Translations under genes and position numbers: made by a program
Notes under the pieces: model-generated
Seen by the model: the letters and a program-made list of their open reading frames with translations, nothing else
What the model was told of the DNA's origin: nothing
Databases searched by the model: none
From: Gemmatimonadota bacterium
GTDB lineage: Bacteria > Gemmatimonadota > Gemmatimonadetes > Longimicrobiales > Gaopeijiaceae
NCBI GenBank assembly: GCA_027623325.1
Contig: JAQBXY010000014.1
Span: 1 to 64,000, forward strand
Length of the DNA stretch: 64,000 nt
Direction: 5' to 3'
Shown: positions 56,823 to 64,000 of the stretch, in pieces
How positions within the stretch are numbered: the stretch's first letter is position 1
Layout: each line of letters begins with the position of its first letter

Positions 56823-58472
56823 CTATCCCAAGTCCCTGCCGGCGATCCCCGCGTACGCTACGCCCGTCAGCTCGGCGATGTCCTTCTTCCACGTGGTCAG
56901 ATCGTCGACCTCGAAGTCCCCGAGCCTCCTGTGCCCACAGGCTCGTGCGAGGACCTTCATGAGCTCGACGGTGGCGTCGAGATAGGTCGTCAGGCGTTTG
57001 GCCGACTCCTCGACGATCAGCCGAGCGCGGAGGTCCTTCTTTTGCGTCGCGATGCCCACAGGGCAGTTGTTGGAGTGACACGCTCGCATGCCGAGGCAGC
57101 CGATCGCTTGAAGGGCGGAGTTGGAGATCGCGACGCCGTCGGCGCCTAAGGCGAGGGCTTTCACGAAGTCCGATTCGGTTCGTAACCCCCCGGTGATGAT
57201 GAGCGTTACGTCCTGGGCACCCGCGCGGTCCAGGTGGCGCCGCGCTCTTGGTAGAGCGGCCAGAGTGGGTACCGAGATGTTCTTCTTGAAGATCTCGGGC
57301 GCCGCCCCCGTCCCGCCGCCTCGTCCATCCAAGATGATGTAATCGCACCCTACCTCGAGCGCGAAGTCGATGTCGGCTTCGATGTGTTGGGCCGAGAGCT
57401 TGAAGCCGACCGGGGCGCCGCCCGTCACCCCTCGGACCTCGTCCGCAACAGCTCTGAAATCGGCGGGTGATTTCAGGTCCGGGAAGGTGGCCGGACTGAC
57501 GGCCGGTTGACCCGGTTCCAAGCCTCGTACCTCGGCGATCTTGCCGACGACCTTCTCGCCCGGAAGGTGCCCTCCCGTTCCGGACTTGGCGCCCTGACCA
57601 CCCTTGAAGTGAAAGGCCTGACACCGGGCGACCTTCTCGAGGCTCCACCCGAAACGTGCGGACGCGAGTTCATAGAAGTAGCGGCTGTTTTCCTGTTGTT
57701 CTTCCGGCAGCATACCGCCCTCACCCGAGCAGATCCCGGTTCCTGCGCGCTCGGCGCCTCTCGCGAGAGCGACCTTGGCCTCTTCGGACAGTGATCCGAA
57801 ACTCATATCGCTGACGAAGAGCGGAATGGCGAGGCGCAGCGGTTTATCCGCCCGTGGCCCGATCACGAGCTCGCTCGAGACCGGCTCGGCGTCGAGGAGA
57901 GGTCGCGTCGCGAGCTGCGCCGTGAGGATCTGTAGATCGTCCCAGCGGGGCAGCTCGGTAAGGGCGACCCCCATCGCCGAGACGGGGCCGTGGTGCCCGA
58001 CTTTTCGAAGCCCGTGGCGAGCCAAGGACTGGATATGGCCGTTGTAGGGCTCTTCGGGGGTGCCGTGAACGTCCTGATACGTGCCGAGGTACTCGTCGCG
58101 ACGATAGGGCTGAGGGTGCGTCGTGGCGAAGGCCTGCACGTCCGCCTCATCGACCCAGACGGTGTCCTCCTCCAGGTCGATGAGTGCGGCAAACCGGTGG
58201 AGGGCCTCACTGTTGTTGTACTCGCTCACCCCGGTGTCGTAACGGTAGTCCCAGCCGTGTACGCCGCAGATGAGGTTCGGGCCGTCGACGTAACCGTCCG
58301 CGAGGAGCGCACCCCGATGGTGACACCGGCCGTACAACACGGCCACCTGTTCGTCGAAGCGAATCACGACGAGGTCCACGCCCGCTACCAGAGCGTATGC
58401 CGGATCTCGATCGGCGAGGGCGCTCCACGAAGCGACCTTCGTACGGCGGGGACCAACGGCGGGCAACTGCAT
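56823..58472 (-). CDS. Rieske domain fused to FMN-dependent glutamate-synthase-like domain
   Basis: A 549-aa protein. Residues about 1-110 form a Rieske 2Fe-2S domain: LYGRCHHRGALLADGYVDGP then NLICGVHGWDY, giving the C-x-H and C-x-x-H ligand pairs. A linker (RRDEYLGTYQDVHGTPEEPY) leads to a GltB-type FMN barrel: MSFGSLSEEAKVALARGAER, GICSGEGGMLPEEQ, KGGQGAKSGTGGHLPG, DGRGGGTGAAPEIF, GADGVAISNSALQAIGCLGM and RACHSNNCPVGIATQK. The glutaminase domain and the 3Fe-4S Cys triad of full GltB are only partly represented. AGGAG precedes the ATG. A known but uncharacterised fusion type; possibly a small-molecule oxidoreductase convergent with proBA. Confidence 0.92.
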   Translation of the reverse strand: MQLPAVGPRRTKVASWSALADRDPAYALVAGVDLVVIRFDEQVAVLYGRCHHRGALLADGYVDGPNLICGVHGWDYRYDTGVSEYNNSEALHRFAALIDLEEDTVWVDEADVQAFATTHPQPYRRDEYLGTYQDVHGTPEEPYNGHIQSLARHGLRKVGHHGPVSAMGVALTELPRWDDLQILTAQLATRPLLDAEPVSSELVIGPRADKPLRLAIPLFVSDMSFGSLSEEAKVALARGAERAGTGICSGEGGMLPEEQQENSRYFYELASARFGWSLEKVARCQAFHFKGGQGAKSGTGGHLPGEKVVGKIAEVRGLEPGQPAVSPATFPDLKSPADFRAVADEVRGVTGGAPVGFKLSAQHIEADIDFALEVGCDYIILDGRGGGTGAAPEIFKKNISVPTLAALPRARRHLDRAGAQDVTLIITGGLRTESDFVKALALGADGVAISNSALQAIGCLGMRACHSNNCPVGIATQKKDLRARLIVEESAKRLTTYLDATVELMKVLARACGHRRLGDFEVDDLTTWKKDIAELTGVAYAGIAGRDLG

Positions 58473-58693
58473 CGGAGACTCCTGCGGGGGACACACGGGA
58501 CGGGACCGGCGCCCGTCGCAGCGACAATACGCCATGGTCGGTCCGATGCCCACCTGTCGCGTCCCGCGCCTCCTATCCCCGCTCTGTTACAAAGCGAGTA
58601 CGCACGTCTCCCTAGAGATGGCACGCATGCCGGCGGGCATCTTCATTTCGAGCGTGGCAATGGCCACCGCGAACCCGTTGAGAGGAGGGCTCG

Positions 58694-59188
58694 ATGTGGG
58701 AGATCCTGGGAGGACTGCTGGTGGGAAGCGCGATCAGCGGGGTCCTGCCGTTGGTCAACGCAGAGGTGCTGGTCCTAGTGGCCGCGGCAGCCGTCCCGGC
58801 CGTGGGGGTCCCCCTTGTCGCGATCGTGGGTACCGTGGGCCAGATGAGCGCCAAGACGTCGCTGTTCGCCTTGGCACGGTGGGCGCCGCACCGCCTGCCC
58901 CAGAGGGCGCGGGGGTCTCTGAACAGGACGTCGGAAGCCTTGAAGTCACGGGGCGGAGCGATCAGCTCGCTGGTCTTCACTAGCGCGGTTACCGGCTTGC
59001 CCCCCTTTTACGGTGTCAGCCTGGCGACGGGGGCTTTGGGCATGCGTCTGTCCAGCTTCGTAGCCAGCGGAGGTAGCGGGCGGCTGATCCGATTCGGAGT
59101 CTTGGCCTGTGCGGGGCGCCGATTCGGAGAGGATGCGTTGTCCTTCCTGGGTGACACGTTCAATACGATCCCCGGATTGGGAGGATGA
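58694..59188 (+). CDS. Small DedA/VTT-like membrane protein
   Basis: A 164-aa membrane protein with about four helices: MWEILGGLLVGSAISGVLPL, AEVLVLVAAAAVPAVGVPLV, a region SLVFTSAVTGLPPFYGVSLA, and GALGMRLSSFVASGGSGRLI with a following helix. The G-x-x-x-G and TGLPPFY patterns recall VTT/DedA-type flippase proteins, but it is shorter. GAGGAGGG precedes the ATG. The following gene starts 4 bp later, so both are likely co-transcribed. Confidence 0.75.
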   Translation: MWEILGGLLVGSAISGVLPLVNAEVLVLVAAAAVPAVGVPLVAIVGTVGQMSAKTSLFALARWAPHRLPQRARGSLNRTSEALKSRGGAISSLVFTSAVTGLPPFYGVSLATGALGMRLSSFVASGGSGRLIRFGVLACAGRRFGEDALSFLGDTFNTIPGLGG

Positions 59189-59192
59189 TGTC

Positions 59193-59984
59193 GTGCCCAC
59201 ACCAGCGAGTGTCGCCCTGTCGAGGTTGAGGGCGCGGGTCAGGGTAGCGCTGGGAGTCGCTACGCTTGGCCTCGTCGCCGGGTCAGTGTCGCCGGACCTG
59301 ACAGCGCAGAGCGACTACGAGGGCGCACGGCTCGTGCGCCCCGCCTGGGTCGTCGGCAATGTTCCCGACACCGTCTGGGTCCTCATGGAAGCCGCGGTCG
59401 CCGCCGGCCATGACGACACTATGAAGTCCATGCTGAAAGAGGCGGAGGTGCACGCCAGGGCGGCGACGGTCGGTTATGAGACGGACATCGGCCGGAGGTT
59501 TGCGCTGGCGGCTGTCCTCGGTATGCGAGCCGATCGTGAGGGAGGGCGAACGAAGGTGGGAGCGGCTTCCGCGCTATACGAAGAGCTCGATGTCGTGCTC
59601 GCCCTCGACCCCGATCATGCCCAGGCGCGCTACATGATGGGGCGCCTCCACGCGGGCGTGCGACGGATGAACAGAGTTACGCGGTGGCTCGCCACGAACA
59701 TTCTGGGCGGAGGAACGTTGAAGAAGGCCTCTTGGGAAGAGGCGGAACAACACCTCGTCTTCGCCGAGACGCGCGCCGGCGATGTGCCGGACCATCATCT
59801 CCAGCTGGCCCGCCTGTATCTCGACACGGACCGGATGGCGTTGGCGGAGGTCGAGGTCCATCACGTCCTCGCGCTGGTGGCGGTGTCGCCGATGGAACAG
59901 GAGGCCCGGGCAGAGGCTCTCGACCTGCAGGCAGAATTCTTCGGGGACTCGGACGACAGGATGCAACGAAAGGAAGGCGGGTGA
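59193..59984 (+). CDS. Exported TPR-like helical protein
   Basis: A 263-aa protein with a signal peptide (LRARVRVALGVATLGLVAGS, cleavage near DLTAQSD). The mature part is helical with TPR-like spacing: MLKEAEVHARAATVGYETDI, ALYEELDVVLALDPDHAQAR, YMMGRLHAGVRRMN, LKKASWEEAEQHLVFAETRA and HHLQLARLYLDTDRMALAEV. GTG at 59193 has GGGAGG nine bases before it. Similar helical repeats are found in secreted proteins of this phylum; probably a periplasmic scaffold. No partner is identified. Confidence 0.8.
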   Translation: MPTPASVALSRLRARVRVALGVATLGLVAGSVSPDLTAQSDYEGARLVRPAWVVGNVPDTVWVLMEAAVAAGHDDTMKSMLKEAEVHARAATVGYETDIGRRFALAAVLGMRADREGGRTKVGAASALYEELDVVLALDPDHAQARYMMGRLHAGVRRMNRVTRWLATNILGGGTLKKASWEEAEQHLVFAETRAGDVPDHHLQLARLYLDTDRMALAEVEVHHVLALVAVSPMEQEARAEALDLQAEFFGDSDDRMQRKEGG

Positions 59985-60009
59985 CGTCTACACAAGTACG
60001 GTAGGGAAC

Positions 60010-60044
60010 CCGAAACATTTTCGGAGACTTCTACGAAGTATGAT
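60010..60044 (+). promoter_or_regulatory. Candidate promoter/operator for the 77-aa membrane protein gene
   Basis: A perfect 6-bp inverted repeat CCGAAA/TTTCGG with spacer CAT (60010-60024) is followed 14 bp later by TATGAT (60039-60044), a good -10 hexamer about 60 bp before the ATG. The matching -35 region is weak and falls within the repeat, so a bound regulator could block or replace it. Confidence 0.3.
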
Positions 60045-60100
60045 ACGAGGGCACGCGACAGGGTCGTGGCCCGGAACGTGATCGTGAGGGGGAAAACACC

Positions 60101-60334
60101 ATGATTCAAGCACACATCGACAACAAGAAATCGGTTCCGCTCTGGGCCATCGTGGGGGCGCCGTTGATCGGGGTTCCGCTGATGGTCGCTCTTCTGGCTC
60201 TTACCACGCCGGCCGGAGTTCCAGAGGCGACGGACATCGAGGCAGGAATAGAGATCGAACAGGTCGACGTGCAGTCGGTCGAGCAGACCATCGACGTCGA
60301 CATCGAGGAAGCGGCGGTGCTCCGTCGTAGTTGA
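60101..60334 (+). CDS. Small single-helix membrane protein with acidic tail
   Basis: A 77-aa protein. After a short polar start (MIQAHIDNKKSVP) comes one strong helix (LWAIVGAPLIGVPLMVALLA), then a Val/Glu/Asp/Ile-rich tail (EATDIEAGIEIEQVDVQSVE then QTIDVDIEEAAVLRRS) with alternating acidic and aliphatic residues that could form an exposed beta strand. GAGGGG precedes the ATG. It forms its own transcription unit: candidate promoter upstream, strong terminator directly after. I do not recognise the family. Confidence 0.7.
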   Translation: MIQAHIDNKKSVPLWAIVGAPLIGVPLMVALLALTTPAGVPEATDIEAGIEIEQVDVQSVEQTIDVDIEEAAVLRRS

Positions 60335-60377
60335 ACGCTCCGGCCGTGCGCCGAGCGCACGGCCGGAGCGTTCTTTT
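60334..60377 (+). terminator. Strong rho-independent terminator
   Basis: AACGCTCCGGCCGTGCG (60334-60350) pairs perfectly over 17 bp with 60356-60372 around the loop CCGAG, followed by CTTTTC. It begins at the last base of the stop codon of the small membrane protein gene. Confidence 0.9.
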
Positions 60378-60458
60378 CGGATGAATCGACCGCGCCGCCC
60401 CCGGGCGGCGTTTTCGTATTATGGAACTTCCCCGTACCCCAGACCCGTATAGCCTCAC

Positions 60459-61397
60459 ATGGATGAGATACGGATTCCGAACGACGCGACCTACGCACCC
60501 TTCTCGCTCACGGACATAATCGCGACGGCGCCACTCGCGTCGCGGCTCCTCCTAGGGGCCACCTTGCCCGGTCGAGTTCTAAGTGCGGCGGCTCTGGGAG
60601 TGTATGCGGGCAGCGCGGTCCAAGACTGGATCGTTCGGCGGGACATGCGTTGGATCGACTTCTCCAAGGAGTTCGGCTGCGACATCAAGACGCTGGACGA
60701 GATGCCCGAGTCGGCGCGAAGAGACGAGGTCGAGCGCCTCGCGGCGCGCCTGGACGATGGCTTCACGGCCGAGCGGATTCCGCGTGCGGAACTGGCCGTC
60801 TCGGTGAACGAGCACCTGACCGAATACATGGCGGGAATCACAGGACAGCGCGTCTACACGAGTTCCGAGGTGCGAGACTTCACGCTGGCCAAGCTGATCT
60901 TCCCGTTCGCGATGGGGGTCTGCGACGTGGTTTCCGGGGACGTCGCGCTCTTTCGAGACACCGGCATTTTCGAACCGCATGTCATCTGCCATGAGTTCGT
61001 GCACCGGAAGGGATACTGGAAAGAGCTGCACGCCCAGGCCCTCTCCTACATGGCACTCATGTCGTCCGGGGACCCGGTCCTCATTCAGTCCGCTCTCGCA
61101 GAGCGACTCCACCGCCAACTGAAGGTCATCGCCGGCGAGGATCACCAGGCCTACCACGACCTGGTCGACAGCCTCTCCATGAGGAGCGAGCTGAAGGACG
61201 AAATGCACTCGCTGCGACCCGATGCCGGCGTGTATGAAAGTTCGGTGTCGGTCGTCATGAAGAGGCTCTACGACGAGCGCCTCAAGCTCACGGGCCAGAA
61301 CGGATTGTCGGACTACGACCTCGGATTCACGAATTTCCTCTGGACGTTCTCCAAGAGTCCTCGCGCACGACAGGAGGCGCGACACGCGGCGTTCTGA
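60459..61397 (+). CDS. Putative membrane-associated metallopeptidase (HEFVH motif)
   Basis: A 312-aa protein with a hydrophobic region near the start (APLASRLLLGATLPGRVLSA then AALGVYAG). Its centre contains VICHEFVHRKGYWKELHAQA: HEFVH is an HExxH zinc-metallopeptidase motif, and a nearby His or Glu (ELHAQ) could be the third ligand. This resembles DUF3810-type predicted peptidases, where HExxH is followed by a glutamate helix. The C-terminal part is helical (YESSVSVVMKRLYDERLKLT). The fold is inferred only from the motif; no substrate is suggested by neighbours. Confidence 0.7.
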   Translation: MDEIRIPNDATYAPFSLTDIIATAPLASRLLLGATLPGRVLSAAALGVYAGSAVQDWIVRRDMRWIDFSKEFGCDIKTLDEMPESARRDEVERLAARLDDGFTAERIPRAELAVSVNEHLTEYMAGITGQRVYTSSEVRDFTLAKLIFPFAMGVCDVVSGDVALFRDTGIFEPHVICHEFVHRKGYWKELHAQALSYMALMSSGDPVLIQSALAERLHRQLKVIAGEDHQAYHDLVDSLSMRSELKDEMHSLRPDAGVYESSVSVVMKRLYDERLKLTGQNGLSDYDLGFTNFLWTFSKSPRARQEARHAAF

Positions 61398-61418
61398 TTC
61401 GTCGAGCTGCTCCCCGCC

Positions 61419-62486
61419 TCAGGAAAAGAGATCGATCTGGGGCCCGCTGTGAGGGATGGGCGCTCGGAACGCGTCGGCGGAGAGCGCAGGCGGATGCTCG
61501 AGCCCCAGGCGATGGCAGGTGACGCGGAAGAGCGATTGGAGCTGGTCCGCCCACGGGCCCTCGCCTCTCCCGCGTACCGCGAAACGCCCGTCGTAGAGGT
61601 CTCCACCGCGCAAGGCTCGGACCCGGTTGAGGACCTTCTCCCGACGATCGGGGAAGTGCTGACCGAGCCACTCCTGAAAGAGGTCCTTCACGCCGTGAGG
61701 TAGCCGTAGGACGATGTATCCGGCGAAGGTTGCACCTGCTTCGGCCGCGGCCTCCAGGATCGCGGGCATCTCATGGTCGGTCAGACCAGGTATGACGGGA
61801 GCGACGTTCACCCCCACGGGGATTCCCGCGTCCGCGAGGACGCGAATGGCCCCCAGACGTCTCCCCGGGGTGGAGGCTCGAGGCTCCATGACCCGTTGGA
61901 CATCGTTTCTGAGTGTGGTCACGGAGAGTACTACGGACACGGCTCTGAACCGGGCGAGTTCGGCGAGAAGATCGATGTCGCGCGTTACGAGGTAGCTCTT
62001 CGTGATGATGGTGACTGGGTTCCTGAACTCCGCCAACACCTCCAGGCACCGTCTCGTGATCCGGAGTCGCCGTTCGGCAGGCTGGTACGCGTCCGTATTC
62101 CCGCTCAAGCCGATCGGGCGCGGGTTCCACCGCTTCGCCGAGAGAGCCTCACGTAGAAGCTCTGGGGCTCGCTTCTTCACCACGATCCTGGTTTCGAAGT
62201 CGAGCCCCGCAGAGTACCCAAGATATTCGTGGGTGGGGCGAGCATAACAATACGAACACCCGTGGCTGCATCCCCGGTACGGGTTGATCCCTACGTCGAA
62301 CCCGACATCGGGTGAGTCGTTGTGCGCGAGGATCGAGCGTGTGGCGTCCTCGAGAAAGATGGTCCCGGGTGCCGGGTCGTCGGGATCTGACCAGCCGTCC
62401 ATGTCAACGTGGAGCCGCTCGAACCGATTCGGCGGATTCCAACTGGTGCCCCGTCCATGGAGGACGGGCAGCGACTGTGGATGCAT
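61419..62486 (-). CDS. PA0069-family radical SAM protein
   Basis: A 355-aa protein. The cluster motif is GINPYRGCSHGCSYCYARPT (C-x3-C-x2-C binding the 4Fe-4S of SAM). Surrounding family features are DATRSILAHNDSPDVGFDVG, HEYLGYSAGLDFETRIVVK, GLSGNTDAYQPAERRLRITR, TIITKSYLVTRDIDLL and GVNVAPVIPGLTDHEM. This matches the spore-photoproduct-lyase-related PA0069/SplB-like family, which is widespread but has no settled reaction. It is convergent with the HEFVH protein gene, the stops being 21 bp apart. Confidence 0.92.
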   Translation of the reverse strand: MHPQSLPVLHGRGTSWNPPNRFERLHVDMDGWSDPDDPAPGTIFLEDATRSILAHNDSPDVGFDVGINPYRGCSHGCSYCYARPTHEYLGYSAGLDFETRIVVKKRAPELLREALSAKRWNPRPIGLSGNTDAYQPAERRLRITRRCLEVLAEFRNPVTIITKSYLVTRDIDLLAELARFRAVSVVLSVTTLRNDVQRVMEPRASTPGRRLGAIRVLADAGIPVGVNVAPVIPGLTDHEMPAILEAAAEAGATFAGYIVLRLPHGVKDLFQEWLGQHFPDRREKVLNRVRALRGGDLYDGRFAVRGRGEGPWADQLQSLFRVTCHRLGLEHPPALSADAFRAPIPHSGPQIDLFS

Positions 62487-62562
62487 AATTCGTAACCCGA
62501 AGAAAGACCGAACAAAAGGTATCGATCGGTCGTTCCTCGGGGAAGGGGGGCCGCACGAGAAA

Positions 62563-62593
62563 GGCCCCGCCCGGACGTGGTCCGGACGGGGCC
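62563..62593 (-). terminator. Rho-independent terminator of the 143-aa protein gene
   Basis: GGCCCCG-C-CCGGAC, loop GTG, GTCCGG-A-CGGGGCC: a 14-position stem with one mismatch. On the minus strand it is followed by TTTCTC, so it fits transcription from the gene at 62622-63053. Confidence 0.8.
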
Positions 62594-62621
62594 TCGGTCG
62601 AGCCGGCTTACGTGCCTGGCC

Positions 62622-63053
62622 TCAAGCGGTCTCGATGTCGTAGCAGACTCGCCAGTCGATCATGTTCTCAGGATCGTCCGAGCCCTCGTCGGTCGGCTGG
62701 TGCCGTCCGAGCCACGTCGACGAATCACCCGTGTACTCACGACAGTAATCCGCGAGCGTGTCGTTGGCCGTAAAGTCATCCAGTTCGACACCGAATAACT
62801 CTACGAGCAGCGTTTCGCCCACCGCACCCTCGAACAGAACCTTGTCGATCTTGTCGACCTTGTTCCTGCGCGGGTGGTCGGAGATGGACCAGTAGCCCTG
62901 CTCCGGGAACTCGAGCTCGTGGGATTGGCCGGACGTGGTGACCTTCGAGCGGAAGCGGAATTCGCCCCCATCGTCCCACATCGCTTCTTTGTTGTCCTTG
63001 ATCTGGATCCAACGAAGCGTGACCCGGATCTGGCCGCCACCATTATCGGACAT
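62622..63053 (-). CDS. Beta-rich protein of unknown function
   Basis: A 143-aa acidic protein without signal peptide. It starts MSDNGGGQIRVTLRWIQIKD and continues with sheet-like segments (FRFRSKVTTSGQSHELEFPE, YWSISDHPRRNKVDKIDKVL, ETLLVELFGVELDDF), then an end rich in Asp/Glu (HQPTDEGSDDPENMIDWRV). Alternating hydrophobics suggest a C2-like or immunoglobulin-like sandwich. AGGAG precedes the ATG and a clear terminator follows, so it is a well-formed single-gene unit. Family not recognised. Confidence 0.8.
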   Translation of the reverse strand: MSDNGGGQIRVTLRWIQIKDNKEAMWDDGGEFRFRSKVTTSGQSHELEFPEQGYWSISDHPRRNKVDKIDKVLFEGAVGETLLVELFGVELDDFTANDTLADYCREYTGDSSTWLGRHQPTDEGSDDPENMIDWRVCYDIETA

Positions 63054-63141
63054 TCTGGCTCCTGGTTTCATTCAGAAAATCGTGACGCGGAGTAATAGAC
63101 CGCGCCCTACCCCGAGGTCAAGGGCTTCGACCGCTTCGAAT

Positions 63142-63534
63142 CTACGTGGTTTGGGCCTTCGGGATTTCGGACATGAGCGCCAGTTGGTTTCCTTCACTGT
63201 CGATAAAGAACGCCATCCACAGTTCGTGGTCTTCCATGTCGGCGATGAGTGTCGGGTCGAGCTCGAACGTCACACCTCGTGCGCCGAGCACCCGGTGAGC
63301 CTCGACGATATCCGGGACCTTGTAGTACAAGATCGAGCCGGGATGTTCACTTCCGTCTTCCCGCTCCCCGAGCATCAGCCGAACTCCGTCCAGCGCGAAG
63401 AACGCCATACGAGGTACCTCGAAGAGGAACTCCATCCCCAACGTCTCTCGGTAGAATCGTACGGCCCGGGCCAACTCCGTCGCCGGCATGAAGATCTGAC
63501 CGACCTTGTGCAGTCCGAATCCGCTGTCGTCCAT
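63142..63534 (-). CDS. VOC (glyoxalase/bleomycin-resistance) family protein
   Basis: A 130-aa protein with one paired beta-alpha-beta-beta-beta unit set: HKVGQIFMPATELARAVRFY then RETLGMEFLFEV, FFALDGVRLMLGERE, ILYYKVPDIVEAHRVLGARG, and ELWMAFFIDSEGNQLALMSE. These are the canonical VOC strands with metal-ligand candidates H (HKVG) and E (the last GNQLALMSE). ATG at 63534 was chosen because GGGGAGG lies six bases before it. Such small VOC proteins act as dioxygenases, isomerases or drug-binding proteins; nothing here tells which. Confidence 0.88.
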   Translation of the reverse strand: MDDSGFGLHKVGQIFMPATELARAVRFYRETLGMEFLFEVPRMAFFALDGVRLMLGEREDGSEHPGSILYYKVPDIVEAHRVLGARGVTFELDPTLIADMEDHELWMAFFIDSEGNQLALMSEIPKAQTT

Positions 63535-63596
63535 GAGCATCCTCCCCTCAAGTTGGAGAGGAATCTCGGACCCATGGCCTGCGACCGCCACCTCTG

Positions 63597-64000
63597 CTAC
63601 CGGATGGGGATCGTTACGGAAATCTGATGTGTGAAGACTTGGGCCTCCTGGAGCGTCAGCGCGGCCCCTGGCGCGAGAATGAAATCGGCGTCACTCGCCG
63701 AAAGCGTCTCGAGTCCCGGCCCGAAGCCGCTGCCGATCCCCGGGCGGCCCGTGCCCGTTGTGATCCGGCCCGAATAGCGAAGGTCGAGCGAGGGGAAGGC
63801 GACAACAGCGCCAAACGTAGGCGACCACTCCACCCAGGATTCGTCCTGGTCGCGGAAGCTGTTTTCGACGCGATTCACCTGATCCAACCGGTGGGGGACG
63901 GGTAGCCAGAAAGTGTCTTCCCGGTTGGGGGTGCCACAAGGTCGGGGAGGCAGATCGGTTTCCTTGTGTCGTCCGGAGCATAAGATTCGGGGGCTCCTCA
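63597..64000 (-). CDS. Outer-membrane protein, C-terminal part (continues past the window)
   Basis: The minus-strand frame is open to the right edge and ends at TAG 63597-63599, so only the C-terminal 133 residues are visible. They read SFRDQDESWVEWSPTFGAVV, FPSLDLRYSGRITTGTGRPG and ALTLQEAQVFTHQISVTIPI then R: amphipathic strands separated by Gly-rich turns, like a barrel or surface protein. TTG at 63887 would be an internal start and is not preferred. Confidence 0.7.
   Translation of the reverse strand, partial: RSPRILCSGRHKETDLPPRPCGTPNREDTFWLPVPHRLDQVNRVENSFRDQDESWVEWSPTFGAVVAFPSLDLRYSGRITTGTGRPGIGSGFGPGLETLSASDADFILAPGAALTLQEAQVFTHQISVTIPIR

Noticed and set aside
1-64000. CRISPR arrays, prophage structural genes, restriction-modification or other classic defence systems
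   Set aside because: No short regularly spaced repeats and no cas, phage capsid/terminase or methylase/restriction genes were seen; the only defence-like item is the MazF/antitoxin pair.

Overview
The window is GC-rich, densely packed bacterial chromosome, about one gene per kilobase on both strands, with many 4-bp start/stop overlaps and many GTG/TTG starts. The gene content points to Gemmatimonadota or a close relative: a very large secreted BNR/Asp-box propeller protein, a DUF5916 outer-membrane protein, a PadR regulator paired with an ADOP-type macrolide-exporter-like permease, GH109, secreted creatininase-like proteins and several Tat-exported enzymes. No 16S rRNA or other taxonomic marker is present, so this assignment is inference from family content.

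Layout. 1-2,920 is a decayed strip: a tRNA-like sequence cut by the left edge, the tail of a TPR protein, a MazF/ribbon-helix-helix toxin-antitoxin pair with a palindrome at the antitoxin start, the head of an IS5-type transposase with a stop codon, a SixA-like phosphatase and a collapsed porin. 2,923-8,256 holds corA, a MscS channel, a two-gene ABC-2 exporter and a DEAD-box helicase. 8,305-27,445 holds mostly envelope and secreted proteins (BNR protein, tandem creatininase, DUF5916 protein, lipoprotein, DUF3187 protein), plus two class V aminotransferases, manA, an ABC-F ATPase and a methyltransferase whose frame is crossed by one UGA.

27,608-33,293 is an operon for a Tat-exported xanthine-dehydrogenase-family enzyme (2Fe-2S, molybdenum and FAD/4Fe-4S subunits, like PaoABC), followed by a membrane di-heme cytochrome b and two small proteins. 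33,945-36,959 is the PadR/ADOP module with two palindromes 21 bp apart. 38,598-45,532 is a translationally coupled respiratory operon: a four-cluster ferredoxin fused to a NrfD membrane anchor, a 973-aa bis-MGD molybdoenzyme, a TorD-like chaperone and a SulP anion transporter. 46,491-54,127 contains GH109 and a GALK2-like kinase on the plus strand, a nitric-oxide-reductase-like pair (cytochrome c and heme-copper subunit), then a minus-strand nucleotidyltransferase and sodium symporter. 54,302-56,799 is proBA, followed by a Rieske-glutamate-synthase-like fusion, small envelope proteins, an HExxH protein, a PA0069-type radical SAM protein and, at the right edge, a partial outer-membrane protein.

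The most notable signals are: (1) a candidate selenocysteine codon in the methyltransferase at 21,691, with a stem-loop placed like a bacterial SECIS; (2) a 150-bp imperfect direct repeat flanking an inserted Tat-aminotransferase gene, which looks like a single-crossover integration scar; (3) the NrfD-fusion/molybdoenzyme/TorD/SulP operon of unknown substrate; (4) an apparent GalNAc salvage set whose kinase seems to start at CTG; (5) a secreted tandem creatininase with altered metal ligands; (6) several genes broken by one lesion (amber, C-run frameshift), set beside older remnants.
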